Of a stretch of 64,000 bases of DNA, positions 1-8,179 are shown piece by piece; positions within the stretch are counted from its first letter, which is position 1; every line of letters begins with the position of its first letter. The DNA comes from Viridibacterium sp035456105. Its GTDB lineage: Bacteria > Pseudomonadota > Gammaproteobacteria > Burkholderiales > Rhodocyclaceae. The stretch covers positions 1 through 64,000 of the forward strand of contig DATIDV010000010.1 of NCBI GenBank assembly GCA_035456105.1, read 5' to 3'. Made by a program: the position numbers and the translations under genes. Under the pieces are notes generated by a model that did not search any database, was not told the origin of the DNA, and saw nothing but the letters and a program-made list of their open reading frames with translations.

Positions 1-45
1 CACTTGGCTAGACTGCGACTGCAGCTACAGTTCGCCATCGTGGAA

Positions 46-78
46 AAACGACGGGGGCGTCAATGCCCCCGTGTTGTT
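46..78 (-). terminator. Bidirectional intrinsic terminator
   Basis: An 8-bp G/C-rich stem (51-58 with 65-72, loop GTCAAT) is followed on the minus strand by a run of five T, so it fits the end of the pectate lyase transcript. On the plus strand it is followed by GTTGTT, so it could also end a plus-strand gene lying left of the window: one plus frame has a TAG stop at 9-11. Confidence 0.7.
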
Positions 79-177
79 AAATCCAGACCCGCTCGCTACG
101 CCGTCCGTTATCTCAAAAAAAACCTTAACTGAACGGCATTACGACCGGAGCCGGGTTTTCATGACTGAAGCTGACGA

Positions 178-1242
178 TCAGAACGACGTTACGTCGGTCT
201 TCGAGATGTCGCAGTACGCCGTGTTCCAGAATTCGCCGTTCTGGACTTGCGCTTCACCCGGTTGCACACCGATCGCCTGCACGCAGACCTTTGGCTTGCC
301 CAGCGAGTAGCCCTTGATCTTCATGTTGCGCACGGTGGCCTTGTCGCCGTAATTGCTGTTGAGGCGCAGCACGTAGCCCGCCGTGGTGCCATCGGACTTC
401 ACGACCGGGCCGTTGATGGTCACGTTGTTGGCGATCAGGTAACGCGGGCCGCCGTTGTTGGAGCAGTTGCCGCAGGAGGCCCATAGACGCTGGATGCGAT
501 CAAAGGTCTGGAAGCCGCTGAGGTTGATCGTGCCGCCTTGGCCGTTGTGCTGGAACACCTTGTCGTCGGCCTTGGTGGCCGAACCGCCGATGATTTTCAT
601 GACCTTGCCCGTGCCGCCGGTCATCGTCGCTGCATCTTCGCAAACACCATCCCACACGACGTTTTCCATCGTGCAGTTGCCCGCGCAATGAATGCCGTCA
701 GCGGCAGCGCCCGCCTTGATGTGAACGTTCTTCAGCACTGCGCCGTCGGCGAGGGTGAAGACGGGTTGCTGGCTTTCCGACTGGCCGTCACAAGCGGTAC
801 CGACCGTGATGCCACCACAATCGACCGTACCGCTGATGGTGCCGGGCTTGCAGGCAGAAACGGTCGTCGAGCTGCTGCTCGATGAGGCCTTGCTGGACGA
901 GCTGGAACTGGCAACGCTCGACGAACTGGAGGACTTGCTTGATGAGCTGGAAGAAGTAGCCGTCGAACTCGAGGACGTGCTGGTTGCCCCTGCATACGAG
1001 CACCAGGTCGAGTTGCTCGGTGCGCTCGGGAAGTTGGCAAGCGTACAGGCGACGCTGCTGGTGAAGGTGCCATAGCCGAACACGCCGGCCTTGCCCATCG
1101 CAACTTGGCGGGTGCCGCTGAAAGTACAGGTGGCGCCGGTCTGCACGCACTTGGTGTAGCCGGAAGGCGCGTCGGACGCCGCGAACGAAGTGGTGGCGAG
1201 GCCGACAAGGGCCAGCGCACCGAAGAGGTGTGCGAGTTTCAT
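178..1242 (-). CDS. Secreted pectate lyase, PL3 family, with N-terminal Cys-containing domain and poly-Ser linker
   Basis: A 354-residue exported enzyme predicted to cleave polygalacturonate by beta-elimination. Residues 1-21 form a Sec signal peptide ending SFAA. Residues ~25-85 are a small domain with four cysteines (KCVQTG..CTFSG..VACTL..WCSYA), possibly carbohydrate-binding. Residues ~88-130 are an almost pure Ser linker with Ala/Thr/Lys interruptions. Residues ~132-354 carry the PL3 signature: ADGIHC, CTMENVVWDGVCEDA, DKVFQHNGQG and ASCGNC. The calcium-dependent PL3 fold is family knowledge. The ATG is preceded by CGGAG at good spacing. The gene stands alone, with a terminator beyond its stop. 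The linker style is typical of secreted plant-wall-degrading enzymes. Confidence 0.9.
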   Translation of the reverse strand: MKLAHLFGALALVGLATTSFAASDAPSGYTKCVQTGATCTFSGTRQVAMGKAGVFGYGTFTSSVACTLANFPSAPSNSTWCSYAGATSTSSSSTATSSSSSSKSSSSSSVASSSSSSKASSSSSSTTVSACKPGTISGTVDCGGITVGTACDGQSESQQPVFTLADGAVLKNVHIKAGAAADGIHCAGNCTMENVVWDGVCEDAATMTGGTGKVMKIIGGSATKADDKVFQHNGQGGTINLSGFQTFDRIQRLWASCGNCSNNGGPRYLIANNVTINGPVVKSDGTTAGYVLRLNSNYGDKATVRNMKIKGYSLGKPKVCVQAIGVQPGEAQVQNGEFWNTAYCDISKTDVTSF

Positions 1243-1773
1243 GTGTTTTGTCTCCGAGGTTTCTTATGAACTGCTATTGCCGTCAGCAAGCTGATCGGTG
1301 CCCGCAATTGCGCGAGCGGCCTCAAGTATGAGTTGCGAACTAATAGAAGAAAAGCGCGCTTTCCACGCAACACGCAATTTTCAGGGACTTATATCCCTGA
1401 ATTGCAAAGTCCTCTGACTGTGTCTGAATGGCGGGCTCAGGCCGCACTTCTCCGTCATTCCCGCGCAGGCGGGAATCCAGTGTCGTTGACGTCCCCCTGC
1501 TAAAGCCGCTGGATTCCCGCCTTCGCGGGAATGACGATGCTGGGGCGGGCTTCAGTGGATCCGTCACACACCAGAGCCATCTCGTTGCAATAACGATGTA
1601 ATTCCCAATTCGTTATGCAGGTTGGACACAGGGCATTTCCACGACGCAGCACGAGCCGTAGAAGAAACGGAGAGCGCGACACAGGAGCGATCCGCGCAAG
1701 GGGGAGGGGAGAGATGCTCTTTGTGGCCTTGTCCGGATACTGGAGGCTCTGTGTCAGGGCTGTAACGGCTCGC
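1243..1773. other. Intergenic region holding a repeat pair
   Basis: This 531-bp stretch between the 5' end of the pectate lyase gene and the 3' end of the zincin lipoprotein gene contains the dRS3-like inverted pair at 1453-1535. The short open frames in it have no recognisable protein content, and I see no other structure. Confidence 0.5.
1453..1535. repeat. Inverted pair of dRS3-like repeats
   Basis: Two ~27-bp copies lie in opposite orientation: 1453-1480 and 1509-1535. Each contains ATTCCC-N8-GGGAAT, itself a short palindrome, flanked by CGTC on one side and CCAG on the other. This matches the ATTCCC-N8-GGGAAT form known for neisserial dRS3 repeats and similar dispersed repeats in other proteobacteria. 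The pair forms a long stem around a ~28-nt loop. It could act as a recombination or phage-integration target or as a transcript-end hairpin; that role is inference. Confidence 0.75.
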
Positions 1774-3660
1774 TCACAAAGCCTTCATCGCCTGCTTGAA
1801 GCTCGTCAGGAATTCCGCATGGCTTAATCCGAAATTCTGCTTGAAAGCGGCCTGTTCATCCGGCTTTGGCTGTCCGATCTGGCGGAAATACGCCACCCAC
1901 GCTGCGTAAAACCTGTCCCCGAGCAGAGACTCCAGATGCATCGCCATCAAGTCCGAGATGAGGTAGGGGCCTCTTTTGGCAGAAACAAACTTCAACCAAT
2001 CTGCCCCGCTGGTCGTGAACACATCCTCCGGTCCAACCTTGTAGCCGTCGCGGTAGAACCACTCCAGACACTTGTTGCGCCAGCCTTCCTTGGAAAATTC
2101 CGCGGCCCCCGCTACGGACGAGGCGCTCAAGGCGTTATAGGCCAGTAGATCTGCGGTCCCCTCCATGATCCATTGCGGGGCCACGCCATTGGCGCGGCGC
2201 TGCGAAAGCTGTCCCTGCAACTCATGTGTCAGCTCATGCAAACTGGTTTTAAGCGCACGCTCACGCAATACGTCTGCAGCCGTTGTCTCCTGGAATGGAA
2301 TGGCGATCTGTCCCCGCAGATTGGACACTCCGCCGCTCAAGGTCGCGACATCGTTGGCGTGTCCACTCGGAAGTTTCATTTGCTCACGCAGCACCTGCTC
2401 ATAGTCCTTGCTACTCGACGCCAGGTAGACCCGCACGGTCTCATTCAAGGCCACGCCCGCCCGCTCCTTCAGCACACGGTTGTAACTCTCTGTTGCCTGC
2501 TGCACCAAGGGCTGCCAACGCGCGCCAACCTGCTGCGTCCAGTCAGAGGCATCATGGCTCGCCATCACCACCTCAACTCCGGCGGCATCAAGTTCGGCGG
2601 GTTGATACACGACGCGATCATCCACCGCGTAGAGCTGGCAGCTCACGGAATCCCCTGCGCGGCACAGCGTCAAAGCCCGCTCCATCGCGTCGGGCGAGTC
2701 GTATGCCGCGCCCAGCGCGCCACGCGACGAAATCGCCAGTGCCTTGGGCGCGCGGCGTGACAGGTAGTCTTTGTAGCGCGCCGCCATGTCGCTCGATTTT
2801 AAGGGGAAGCGCGATGCATCCTGAATATCAGCATAGTTGCTTGCATCGGGCACAGGCTTGGCGTGCTGGCGCTGCTCCGTTTTCAAAGCAGTCAGCCATG
2901 TCTCGAATTGCGCCAGAAAGACGGCTGGCGCAAGACCAAAACTTTTCTCAAAGGCCGCATCCGGCTGAAATTCCGGTGCTGCCGCCAGACGAAAATACGC
3001 TGGCCATGCCGACGCAAACCGCGAGCCTGATGCGGCCGCCAGACGCTCGACCATCAAGCTCGCCATGGCGCCCGCGCCGGCACGTTTCTCTACGCCACGC
3101 TCGCCAGTCATCCACTGCTGCGGGGTCAATAAGTCCTTCGTGTTGCGCATTGCATAGGTTTGACCGGCTTCGCGATCAGTGCTGCGAATTTCCAGTTTCA
3201 AATCGTCCAGCACCTGGTGCGCCATGTAGTCCGCCAGACCCTCGCGTAACCACAGCGGTGTGCGCCCGGCATTCCCTCCTGCCAGCAGCTGTTGCAAGGC
3301 CAGCGCCCGTGCGCGTACCGGCAGCACCACCGTCTGCTCGTACGACGCAAATACTGATGCGGTCGGTGTGACTGTCACGACAATATCCGTCGGTCCTGCC
3401 TCATGTGCTGCCTTGGCGCGCTCCGCTGTCGAGGCCACCACAATTCGCGGCGACTGACGCGACGCCACTCCCGTTTGCGCCAACGCCAAACGATCAAAGC
3501 TGGCTATTGCCGCCTTGGTGTGTACCACCCACACCTCATCTACACGCAATGACCAGGGGTCGCTGCCCGTTGCTGTACTCACACCCGAGCTGGCGCATCC
3601 GGTCAGCAGCAACAGGAAACAAAGGACGGACAAACTACGCACGGATACAAAAGCGCTCAT
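1774..3660 (-). CDS. Lipoprotein with duplicated peptidase-MA-like (zincin) domains
   Basis: A 628-residue predicted lipoprotein: hydrophobic signal followed by LLTGC, lipidated Cys at 22. The C-terminal half has the zinc-protease motif HELTH at 475-479 and a downstream WIMEGTADLLAY whose Glu (500) is placed as the third ligand, as in gluzincin peptidase-MA-like families. The N-terminal half repeats the architecture (WLREGLADYMA around residue 140, then an FGL..FL.QFE.WL segment near 241-256 that echoes FGLSHAEFLTSFK at the C-terminus) but has no HExxH, so it looks like a dead copy. Substrate and role are unknown. It is monocistronic, with ~70 bp to the next minus-strand gene end-on. Confidence 0.75.
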   Translation of the reverse strand: MSAFVSVRSLSVLCFLLLLTGCASSGVSTATGSDPWSLRVDEVWVVHTKAAIASFDRLALAQTGVASRQSPRIVVASTAERAKAAHEAGPTDIVVTVTPTASVFASYEQTVVLPVRARALALQQLLAGGNAGRTPLWLREGLADYMAHQVLDDLKLEIRSTDREAGQTYAMRNTKDLLTPQQWMTGERGVEKRAGAGAMASLMVERLAAASGSRFASAWPAYFRLAAAPEFQPDAAFEKSFGLAPAVFLAQFETWLTALKTEQRQHAKPVPDASNYADIQDASRFPLKSSDMAARYKDYLSRRAPKALAISSRGALGAAYDSPDAMERALTLCRAGDSVSCQLYAVDDRVVYQPAELDAAGVEVVMASHDASDWTQQVGARWQPLVQQATESYNRVLKERAGVALNETVRVYLASSSKDYEQVLREQMKLPSGHANDVATLSGGVSNLRGQIAIPFQETTAADVLRERALKTSLHELTHELQGQLSQRRANGVAPQWIMEGTADLLAYNALSASSVAGAAEFSKEGWRNKCLEWFYRDGYKVGPEDVFTTSGADWLKFVSAKRGPYLISDLMAMHLESLLGDRFYAAWVAYFRQIGQPKPDEQAAFKQNFGLSHAEFLTSFKQAMKAL

Positions 3661-3732
3661 GGATAGTCTCGCAGTCTTTCAATTGAATTCAACTCGCTTC
3701 ACTTTCCGGAATTGGGCCGCTTGATGAAGGTG

Positions 3733-4179
3733 TTAGGTGGCGCTTTTTCCGGCCTCCGGTGAAGCGACTTGCATGAGCGGGCTGCCCTTGCCGTGAGAGG
3801 GCATCGATGGCAACTGCTGAAGCCAGGGCATCGCGGACTCTCCCCATATCTGAGTCTTGGGCACAAGCTGCGCTCTCTCATTGACGCACCCTAGCCTCAG
3901 ATTGAGCACTTTCGGATTTTCGGCCTCGGTGGCATAGAGCTGCGTGCCGCACTCCGGACAAAAGGCCTGCGCTCGTCGGTTTCCGCTTTCAGCGACCTTG
4001 ACGTAGTGCTTGGCGTTGCCAGACATGACCACGTTCTCGACCGGCGTAGGAAGAACTGCCCTGAATGGTGCTCCCGAGAACTGCTGGCAATCTGCGCAAT
4101 GACAGGCCAGTACTTTGCTTGGGTCAACCACGGCGGTGAAGGAGACGGCGCCGCAGTGGCATTTTCCAGAGATGTGCAC
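3733..4179 (-). CDS. GFA/CENP-V domain protein (glutathione-dependent formaldehyde-activating family)
   Basis: A 148-residue cytoplasmic protein with the zinc-binding GFA fold: CHCGAVSF near the N-terminus, ACHCADCQQFSGAPF at ~29-43 and FCPECGTQLY at ~73-82 supply the cysteine sets. Members are annotated as formaldehyde-activating or glutathione-related enzymes, but most are uncharacterised, so the substrate is not assigned. It lies 30 bp downstream of the deacetylase gene on the same strand and may be cotranscribed with it. Confidence 0.85.
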   Translation of the reverse strand: MHISGKCHCGAVSFTAVVDPSKVLACHCADCQQFSGAPFRAVLPTPVENVVMSGNAKHYVKVAESGNRRAQAFCPECGTQLYATEAENPKVLNLRLGCVNERAQLVPKTQIWGESAMPWLQQLPSMPSHGKGSPLMQVASPEAGKSAT

Positions 4180-4209
4180 TGATGGTCCAGGAGGGGCGGG
4201 TTGTGATGC

Positions 4210-5031
4210 CTAACTGAGCGCGAGTGTCGCGCCGCCGGGGATTTCTACGATGCGTTGCGAGGCAGTTGCCGTGCGTGAATCAATGCGGATCCATACCGGG
4301 ATGGCCGACGGGTTGTGCACGCGGTCGCAGGCGGCCGTGTATTGCAGACGTTCGACGGCAGCGAGGTAGTCGACGATGGCGATGTTGGTTGCAAACCAGA
4401 TGTCGTCCCGGCCGCGCAGCGTGGCGGAAAACTCTTCGATGACATCCCAGTTGTCATCGCGTTCGAAGTCGGTGCTGTGGCCCCATACGGACAGCAGGTC
4501 GAGATACTGCGTCTTGCTGCGTTCCAGGAAGGCCGCGGTCCGCGCAACGAGATCTTCGTTGTGGTGGCAAGTGGGATGCCAGGTCATCAGCTGCGTGGGC
4601 AGCAACAGATCGTTGGTGGACACGGTGGTGCGCGCGTAGGCCACGCCCAGCTCGGGCAGCAGGGCGTGCAGGGCAGGTGTGTGCTGTCCATTGGGATAGG
4701 CGAAGCCGCGCACGGCGTAGCCGACGATGTCTTCGAGACGGCGACGGTCGTCGAAGATCTGCCGCACCATCATCTCGCGCGGGCAACGCGTCAGCGTGGG
4801 ATGCGTCAGCGAATGCGCGGCGACTTCGTGCCCGGCATAAAGCGCGACGACTTCGGATTTCTCGATGCGCTGGTCTCGACCGAACTTGTCGCCATTGAGA
4901 TTGAAAGTGCCCTTGAGGCCCGTGCGGTTCAGGATGTCGACGAGACGTTTGTCCGCGGTCTTGCCATCGTCATAGCTAAGCGTGACCGCCTTGTGGCGGC
5001 CACCGGGGAAGCAGAAATAGAGCAGTTCCAT
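4210..5031 (-). CDS. Polysaccharide deacetylase (NodB/CE4 family)
   Basis: A ~273-residue protein with the NodB metal-binding motif TLSYDDG near residue 20, the HSLTHPTL motif (H-[ST]-x-x-H) supplying two His ligands, and RGFAYPNGQH in the middle. It would hydrolyse acetyl groups from a glycan or related substrate. There is no signal peptide, so a cytoplasmic location is likely, unlike many peptidoglycan deacetylases. I chose the ATG at 5031 (MELLYF) over an in-frame TTG at 5046 that would add five residues; neither has a strong ribosome site. The next gene on this strand is the GFA protein. Confidence 0.8.
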   Translation of the reverse strand: MELLYFCFPGGRHKAVTLSYDDGKTADKRLVDILNRTGLKGTFNLNGDKFGRDQRIEKSEVVALYAGHEVAAHSLTHPTLTRCPREMMVRQIFDDRRRLEDIVGYAVRGFAYPNGQHTPALHALLPELGVAYARTTVSTNDLLLPTQLMTWHPTCHHNEDLVARTAAFLERSKTQYLDLLSVWGHSTDFERDDNWDVIEEFSATLRGRDDIWFATNIAIVDYLAAVERLQYTAACDRVHNPSAIPVWIRIDSRTATASQRIVEIPGGATLALS

Positions 5032-5163
5032 GCTGAGACTTTGCAAAATGGGGGGTGATTGACTAGATCCGCAGGCCGGACGTCATAAGTCGACTATTGT
5101 GCCATGTGCGCGCTGCGCCCAATATTGCGTTGAAGTAGTGCGTCTTCATATCCGGAGAAAACC

Positions 5164-5961
5164 GTGGATGCTATGCCCCCCAAACCACAGCAGGCTGGCG
5201 CCGTGCCTACAGCAAAGCGCTGGAGCGCAGAGCGTGTCCTGCAGGTGCAGCATTGGGCGGCAAGTCTGTGGTCTCTACGGATCAGCAAACCGTTGGGCTT
5301 CGCATTCACCCCCGGTCACTACGCCAAGCTCGGCCTGCCGGTCGGCGATGAGGCGGCAGTGTGGCGCGCCTATTCCATCGTGTCCGCGCCGGAAGAAGAC
5401 TTTCTGGAGTTTCTCATTACGCGGGTACCGAACGGTGCCATGTCGCAGCTGCTCGCGAAGCTGCAGGTGGGCGATGAGCTGATGTTGCAGTCTGCGGCCA
5501 TGGGGTTCTTCGTCCCTTCGCAGCTGGGAGCGGGCGAGTCGTTATGGATGCTGTCGACGGGCTCGGGGGTGGGGCCGTATGTGTCGATCCTGCGCGAAGG
5601 TAGCGTTCTGGCGCGCTTCGGCAAGTTGGTCGTAGTGCATTCGGTACGCACGCAAGCGGAACTGGCTTATACCGACGAATTCCGCGCGTTTGCCGCGCAG
5701 CATGGCAAGGTCGTGCAATACCTGCCCGTCGTCACCCGGGAGGCGGGCTGCACGGCGCTGTCCGGGCGTATTCCCCAGCTTATCGAGAGTGGTGAGTTGA
5801 TGACGCATGCGGGCGAGCGCTTCGATGCGAGCACGGCGCGTGTCATGGTCTGTGGCAATCCGGATTTCACGGCGGACATGCGCCGCGTGCTGACGGCACG
5901 CAGCTTTCAGCCATGCCGCCGCGGGTTGATCGGCAGCATGCTGTTCGAGAATTACTGGTAG
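5164..5961 (+). CDS. fpr: Ferredoxin--NADP(+) reductase
   Basis: A 265-residue FAD/NADP oxidoreductase that moves electrons between NADPH and ferredoxin or flavodoxin. Visible: RAYSI (FAD-binding RxYS) near residue 65, GSGVGPYVS in the nucleotide-binding half, VCGNPDF, and the terminal aromatic residue after FENY (Trp) that stacks on the flavin in bacterial FNRs. The GTG at 5164 is preferred because GGAG at 5154-5157 sits 6 nt ahead; the ATG at 5173 would be too distant. Its stop abuts the convergent tetR stop with no gap. Confidence 0.9.
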   Translation: MDAMPPKPQQAGAVPTAKRWSAERVLQVQHWAASLWSLRISKPLGFAFTPGHYAKLGLPVGDEAAVWRAYSIVSAPEEDFLEFLITRVPNGAMSQLLAKLQVGDELMLQSAAMGFFVPSQLGAGESLWMLSTGSGVGPYVSILREGSVLARFGKLVVVHSVRTQAELAYTDEFRAFAAQHGKVVQYLPVVTREAGCTALSGRIPQLIESGELMTHAGERFDASTARVMVCGNPDFTADMRRVLTARSFQPCRRGLIGSMLFENYW

Positions 5962-6597
5962 TTACTGGTACAGCGCCTTGCTGTCGGACTTGAGCCCTTG
6001 CAGGTAGGCGCTGAAAGTGCGCTCGGCAAGCTCCACGAGATCGAAGCGTTCTGGTGCCATCAGCCAGTGGAAACAGCTGCCGTCGAAAATCGCGAACATG
6101 CCGAGTGCGGCCAGATGCGGATCGACCGTGGTGGGCAACTGACCCGCGTCGATGGCGGCCTGGAAGTCGGCGGCCGATTTGGTCAGGCATTGCTCGCGCG
6201 CTTCGATCAGATGCAGTCGCACCGCTTCGGTTTCGAGCACGTATTCGCACTTGAGCAGAATGATGCTCATCAGCGCGCGCGCCTGATCTTCTGTCGCGAT
6301 GCGCCGGATGATGGTTCGGTTCTTGTGAAAGATGCGTGCCAATGGATCGCTGGCGTACTGCTGTTCGATCTCTTCGAGGGTTGCGTCAATAGGCAGGGAG
6401 GCGCGTTCCCACAAGGCGGCGAGCAGATCGGCCTTGTTCTCGAAATGCCAGTACACCGCGCCGCGGGTCAGGCCTGCGGCCGTGGCGACTTCATGCAAAG
6501 AGGTGTGGGATACGCCGCGCTCGCAAAACACGCTCTGCGCTGCGTCCAGCAACTGGCAGCGGGTGGCGAGGGCTTCTTCCTTGGTCTTGCGGGCCAT
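5962..6597 (-). CDS. TetR-family repressor of the adjacent RND efflux operon (AcrR/TtgR type)
   Basis: A 211-residue regulator. The N-terminal helix-turn-helix (TSLHEVATAAGLTRGAVYWHF, ~32-52) is typical of AcrR/TtgR proteins; the C-terminal ligand domain carries KCEYV..E and HLIEAREQC segments of that subfamily. It is divergent from the efflux operon. The ~326-bp intergenic region has one palindrome overlapping promoters in both directions, so repression of both itself and the pump is likely, with relief by pump substrates. This follows from the E. coli acrR/acrAB arrangement; direct control here is inference. Confidence 0.88.
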   Translation of the reverse strand: MARKTKEEALATRCQLLDAAQSVFCERGVSHTSLHEVATAAGLTRGAVYWHFENKADLLAALWERASLPIDATLEEIEQQYASDPLARIFHKNRTIIRRIATEDQARALMSIILLKCEYVLETEAVRLHLIEAREQCLTKSAADFQAAIDAGQLPTTVDPHLAALGMFAIFDGSCFHWLMAPERFDLVELAERTFSAYLQGLKSDSKALYQ

Positions 6598-6923
6598 AGC
6601 TTCAGGTACGTCTCCATTGCAGGGCTCAGGACGATGTCATTGCCTGACGCGAAGTACGCCTGTGTCGGGCCCTCTCATGGAAAAATTGTAGCGGATTCTT
6701 GACATACATACAAGAATGTATGTTTAATGCTGCATAGCACACAGTTGTCGCGATACGCTTGATGTGGATCAAATCAGCGTGCCGCATTCAGTGCTTTTCA
6801 GCCGGATTATTGCGGGCAGCTTGAAACAGGCGTTTTGGCTGTCCAGGGCTGCAGGGGTAGTGATCAAGTGACACACCTGCAGCGGGTTTGTATTGCCACA
6901 TGGTTTCTTGGGGGAAATGAATA
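6598..6923. other. Divergent tetR/efflux regulatory region
   Basis: The 326-bp intergenic region holds the operator and promoter pair at 6685-6728 and then ~195 bp of untranslated leader before the adaptor ATG, with GGGGG at ~6910 as the likely ribosome site. I see no conserved open frame in it. Confidence 0.6.
6685..6728. promoter_or_regulatory. AcrR-like operator overlapping divergent promoters
   Basis: Perfect inverted repeat ACATACAT-N6-ATGTATGT at 6702-6723. It overlaps a plus-strand promoter with -35 TTGACA (6699-6704) and -10 TTTAAT (6723-6728, 18-bp spacer) and a minus-strand promoter with -35 TTGTAT (6708-6713) and -10 TACAAT (6685-6690, 17-bp spacer). The arms and the 6-bp gap match the E. 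coli AcrR operator as I recall it. Binding by the neighbouring TetR protein would block both promoters. Confidence 0.85.
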
Positions 6924-8159
6924 ATGCGTAAGGACTTCAATTCTGGCGCCGCAACCGTGTTGCTTCTGGCGACAGTCGCTGCCTTGACGGCATGCTCGAA
7001 GGGCGAAGAGGGGGGCGCTGGTGGCATGCACAACATGCCGCCGCCACAGGTCAGCGTGCTGACGGTCAAGCCGCAGAGCGTGCCGGTCACGTTTGAATAC
7101 ACCGGCCAGACGCTGGGTTCGCGCGAAGTCGAAGTGCGCGCGCGCGTTGGCGGCATCATTGAAAAGCGCCGGTATAGCGAAGGCGGGCCGGTGACGGCCG
7201 GGCAGGTCATGTTCGAGCTGGATCCCAAACCGCTGCAGGCGCAGGTCGCTGCGGCCGAAGCCGATGTGGCGACGGCTGAAGCACGTGCCGCCCAAGCCTC
7301 GCGTGAGTCCGCACGTCTCAAGCCACTGCTCGCCGAGCGCGCAGTGAGCCAGCAGGAATATGACAATGCGGTATCCGGTGAGCAGATTGGCGCGGCCGGC
7401 CTGCAGTCGGCCAAGGCGCGCCTGCAGGAGTTGCGCCTCAATCTCGGTTACACCAAGGTCGTTGCGCCCGTGTCCGGCATGTCGGGCCGCGCGCTGAAGT
7501 CCGAAGGCAGTCTGGTGTCGACCACTGACAGCCTGCTCACGACGCTGGTTCAGCTCGACCCGCTGTATGTCAGCTTTGGTCCTTCCGAAAATGAACAGAA
7601 TGCAATCCAGCGTGACGTCGCCAATGGCTCGCTGGTCGTACCCAAGATCAGCAGTATCGACGTCGAGATTCGCAGTGCAGACGGCGCGGTGCTGGCCAAG
7701 GGCGGGCGCGTGAATTTCACGGATAGTCATGTCAGCAGCACCACCGGCACGGTGGAGCGTCGCGCCGAGTTGCCCAACCCCGGCAACCTCCTCAAGGCAG
7801 GTCAGTTCGTGCGCGTTGCCTTGCATGGCGCCGTGCGTCCGAACGCCATCGTCGTGCCGCAAGGCGCGGTGCTGGAAGGTCCGCAAGGCAAGATCGTGAT
7901 GACGGTTGGCAAGGACAAGGATGGCAAGCCGGTGGCCGCGCCACGCCCGGTTGAAGTGGGTGAGTGGGCCACGCTGGATGGCGTCGATGGCAAGCCAGCG
8001 ACGAAGGTGTGGGTCGTGACCAAGGGTCTGGCCGCAGGTGACCAGGTGATCCTGGACAACTTCGTCAAGCTGCGCCCGGGTGCACCGGTCGTGCCTGTCA
8101 CGCCTGAAGAAGCTGCCGCCGCGCAATCCGCGCCAGCTGCTGCCGCTGAACACAAATAA
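6924..8159 (+). CDS. RND efflux periplasmic adaptor (AcrA/MexA family)
   Basis: A 411-residue lipoprotein (LTAC lipobox, Cys24) that links the inner membrane pump to the outer membrane channel. It shows the usual order: beta-barrel/lipoyl half (PQVSVLTV..EVEVRARVGGIIEKRRYSEG..VTAGQVMFELD), an Ala/Glu-rich hairpin (~90-160), the second lipoyl half (LNLGYTKVVAPVSGMSGRA) and a membrane-proximal domain (RPNAIVVPQGAVLEGPQG). The C-terminus is Ala-rich. It is first in a three-gene operon, 20 bp ahead of the pump gene. Confidence 0.95.
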   Translation: MRKDFNSGAATVLLLATVAALTACSKGEEGGAGGMHNMPPPQVSVLTVKPQSVPVTFEYTGQTLGSREVEVRARVGGIIEKRRYSEGGPVTAGQVMFELDPKPLQAQVAAAEADVATAEARAAQASRESARLKPLLAERAVSQQEYDNAVSGEQIGAAGLQSAKARLQELRLNLGYTKVVAPVSGMSGRALKSEGSLVSTTDSLLTTLVQLDPLYVSFGPSENEQNAIQRDVANGSLVVPKISSIDVEIRSADGAVLAKGGRVNFTDSHVSSTTGTVERRAELPNPGNLLKAGQFVRVALHGAVRPNAIVVPQGAVLEGPQGKIVMTVGKDKDGKPVAAPRPVEVGEWATLDGVDGKPATKVWVVTKGLAAGDQVILDNFVKLRPGAPVVPVTPEEAAAAQSAPAAAAEHK

Positions 8160-8179
8160 GAAAGCGCGAGGCTAACCCG

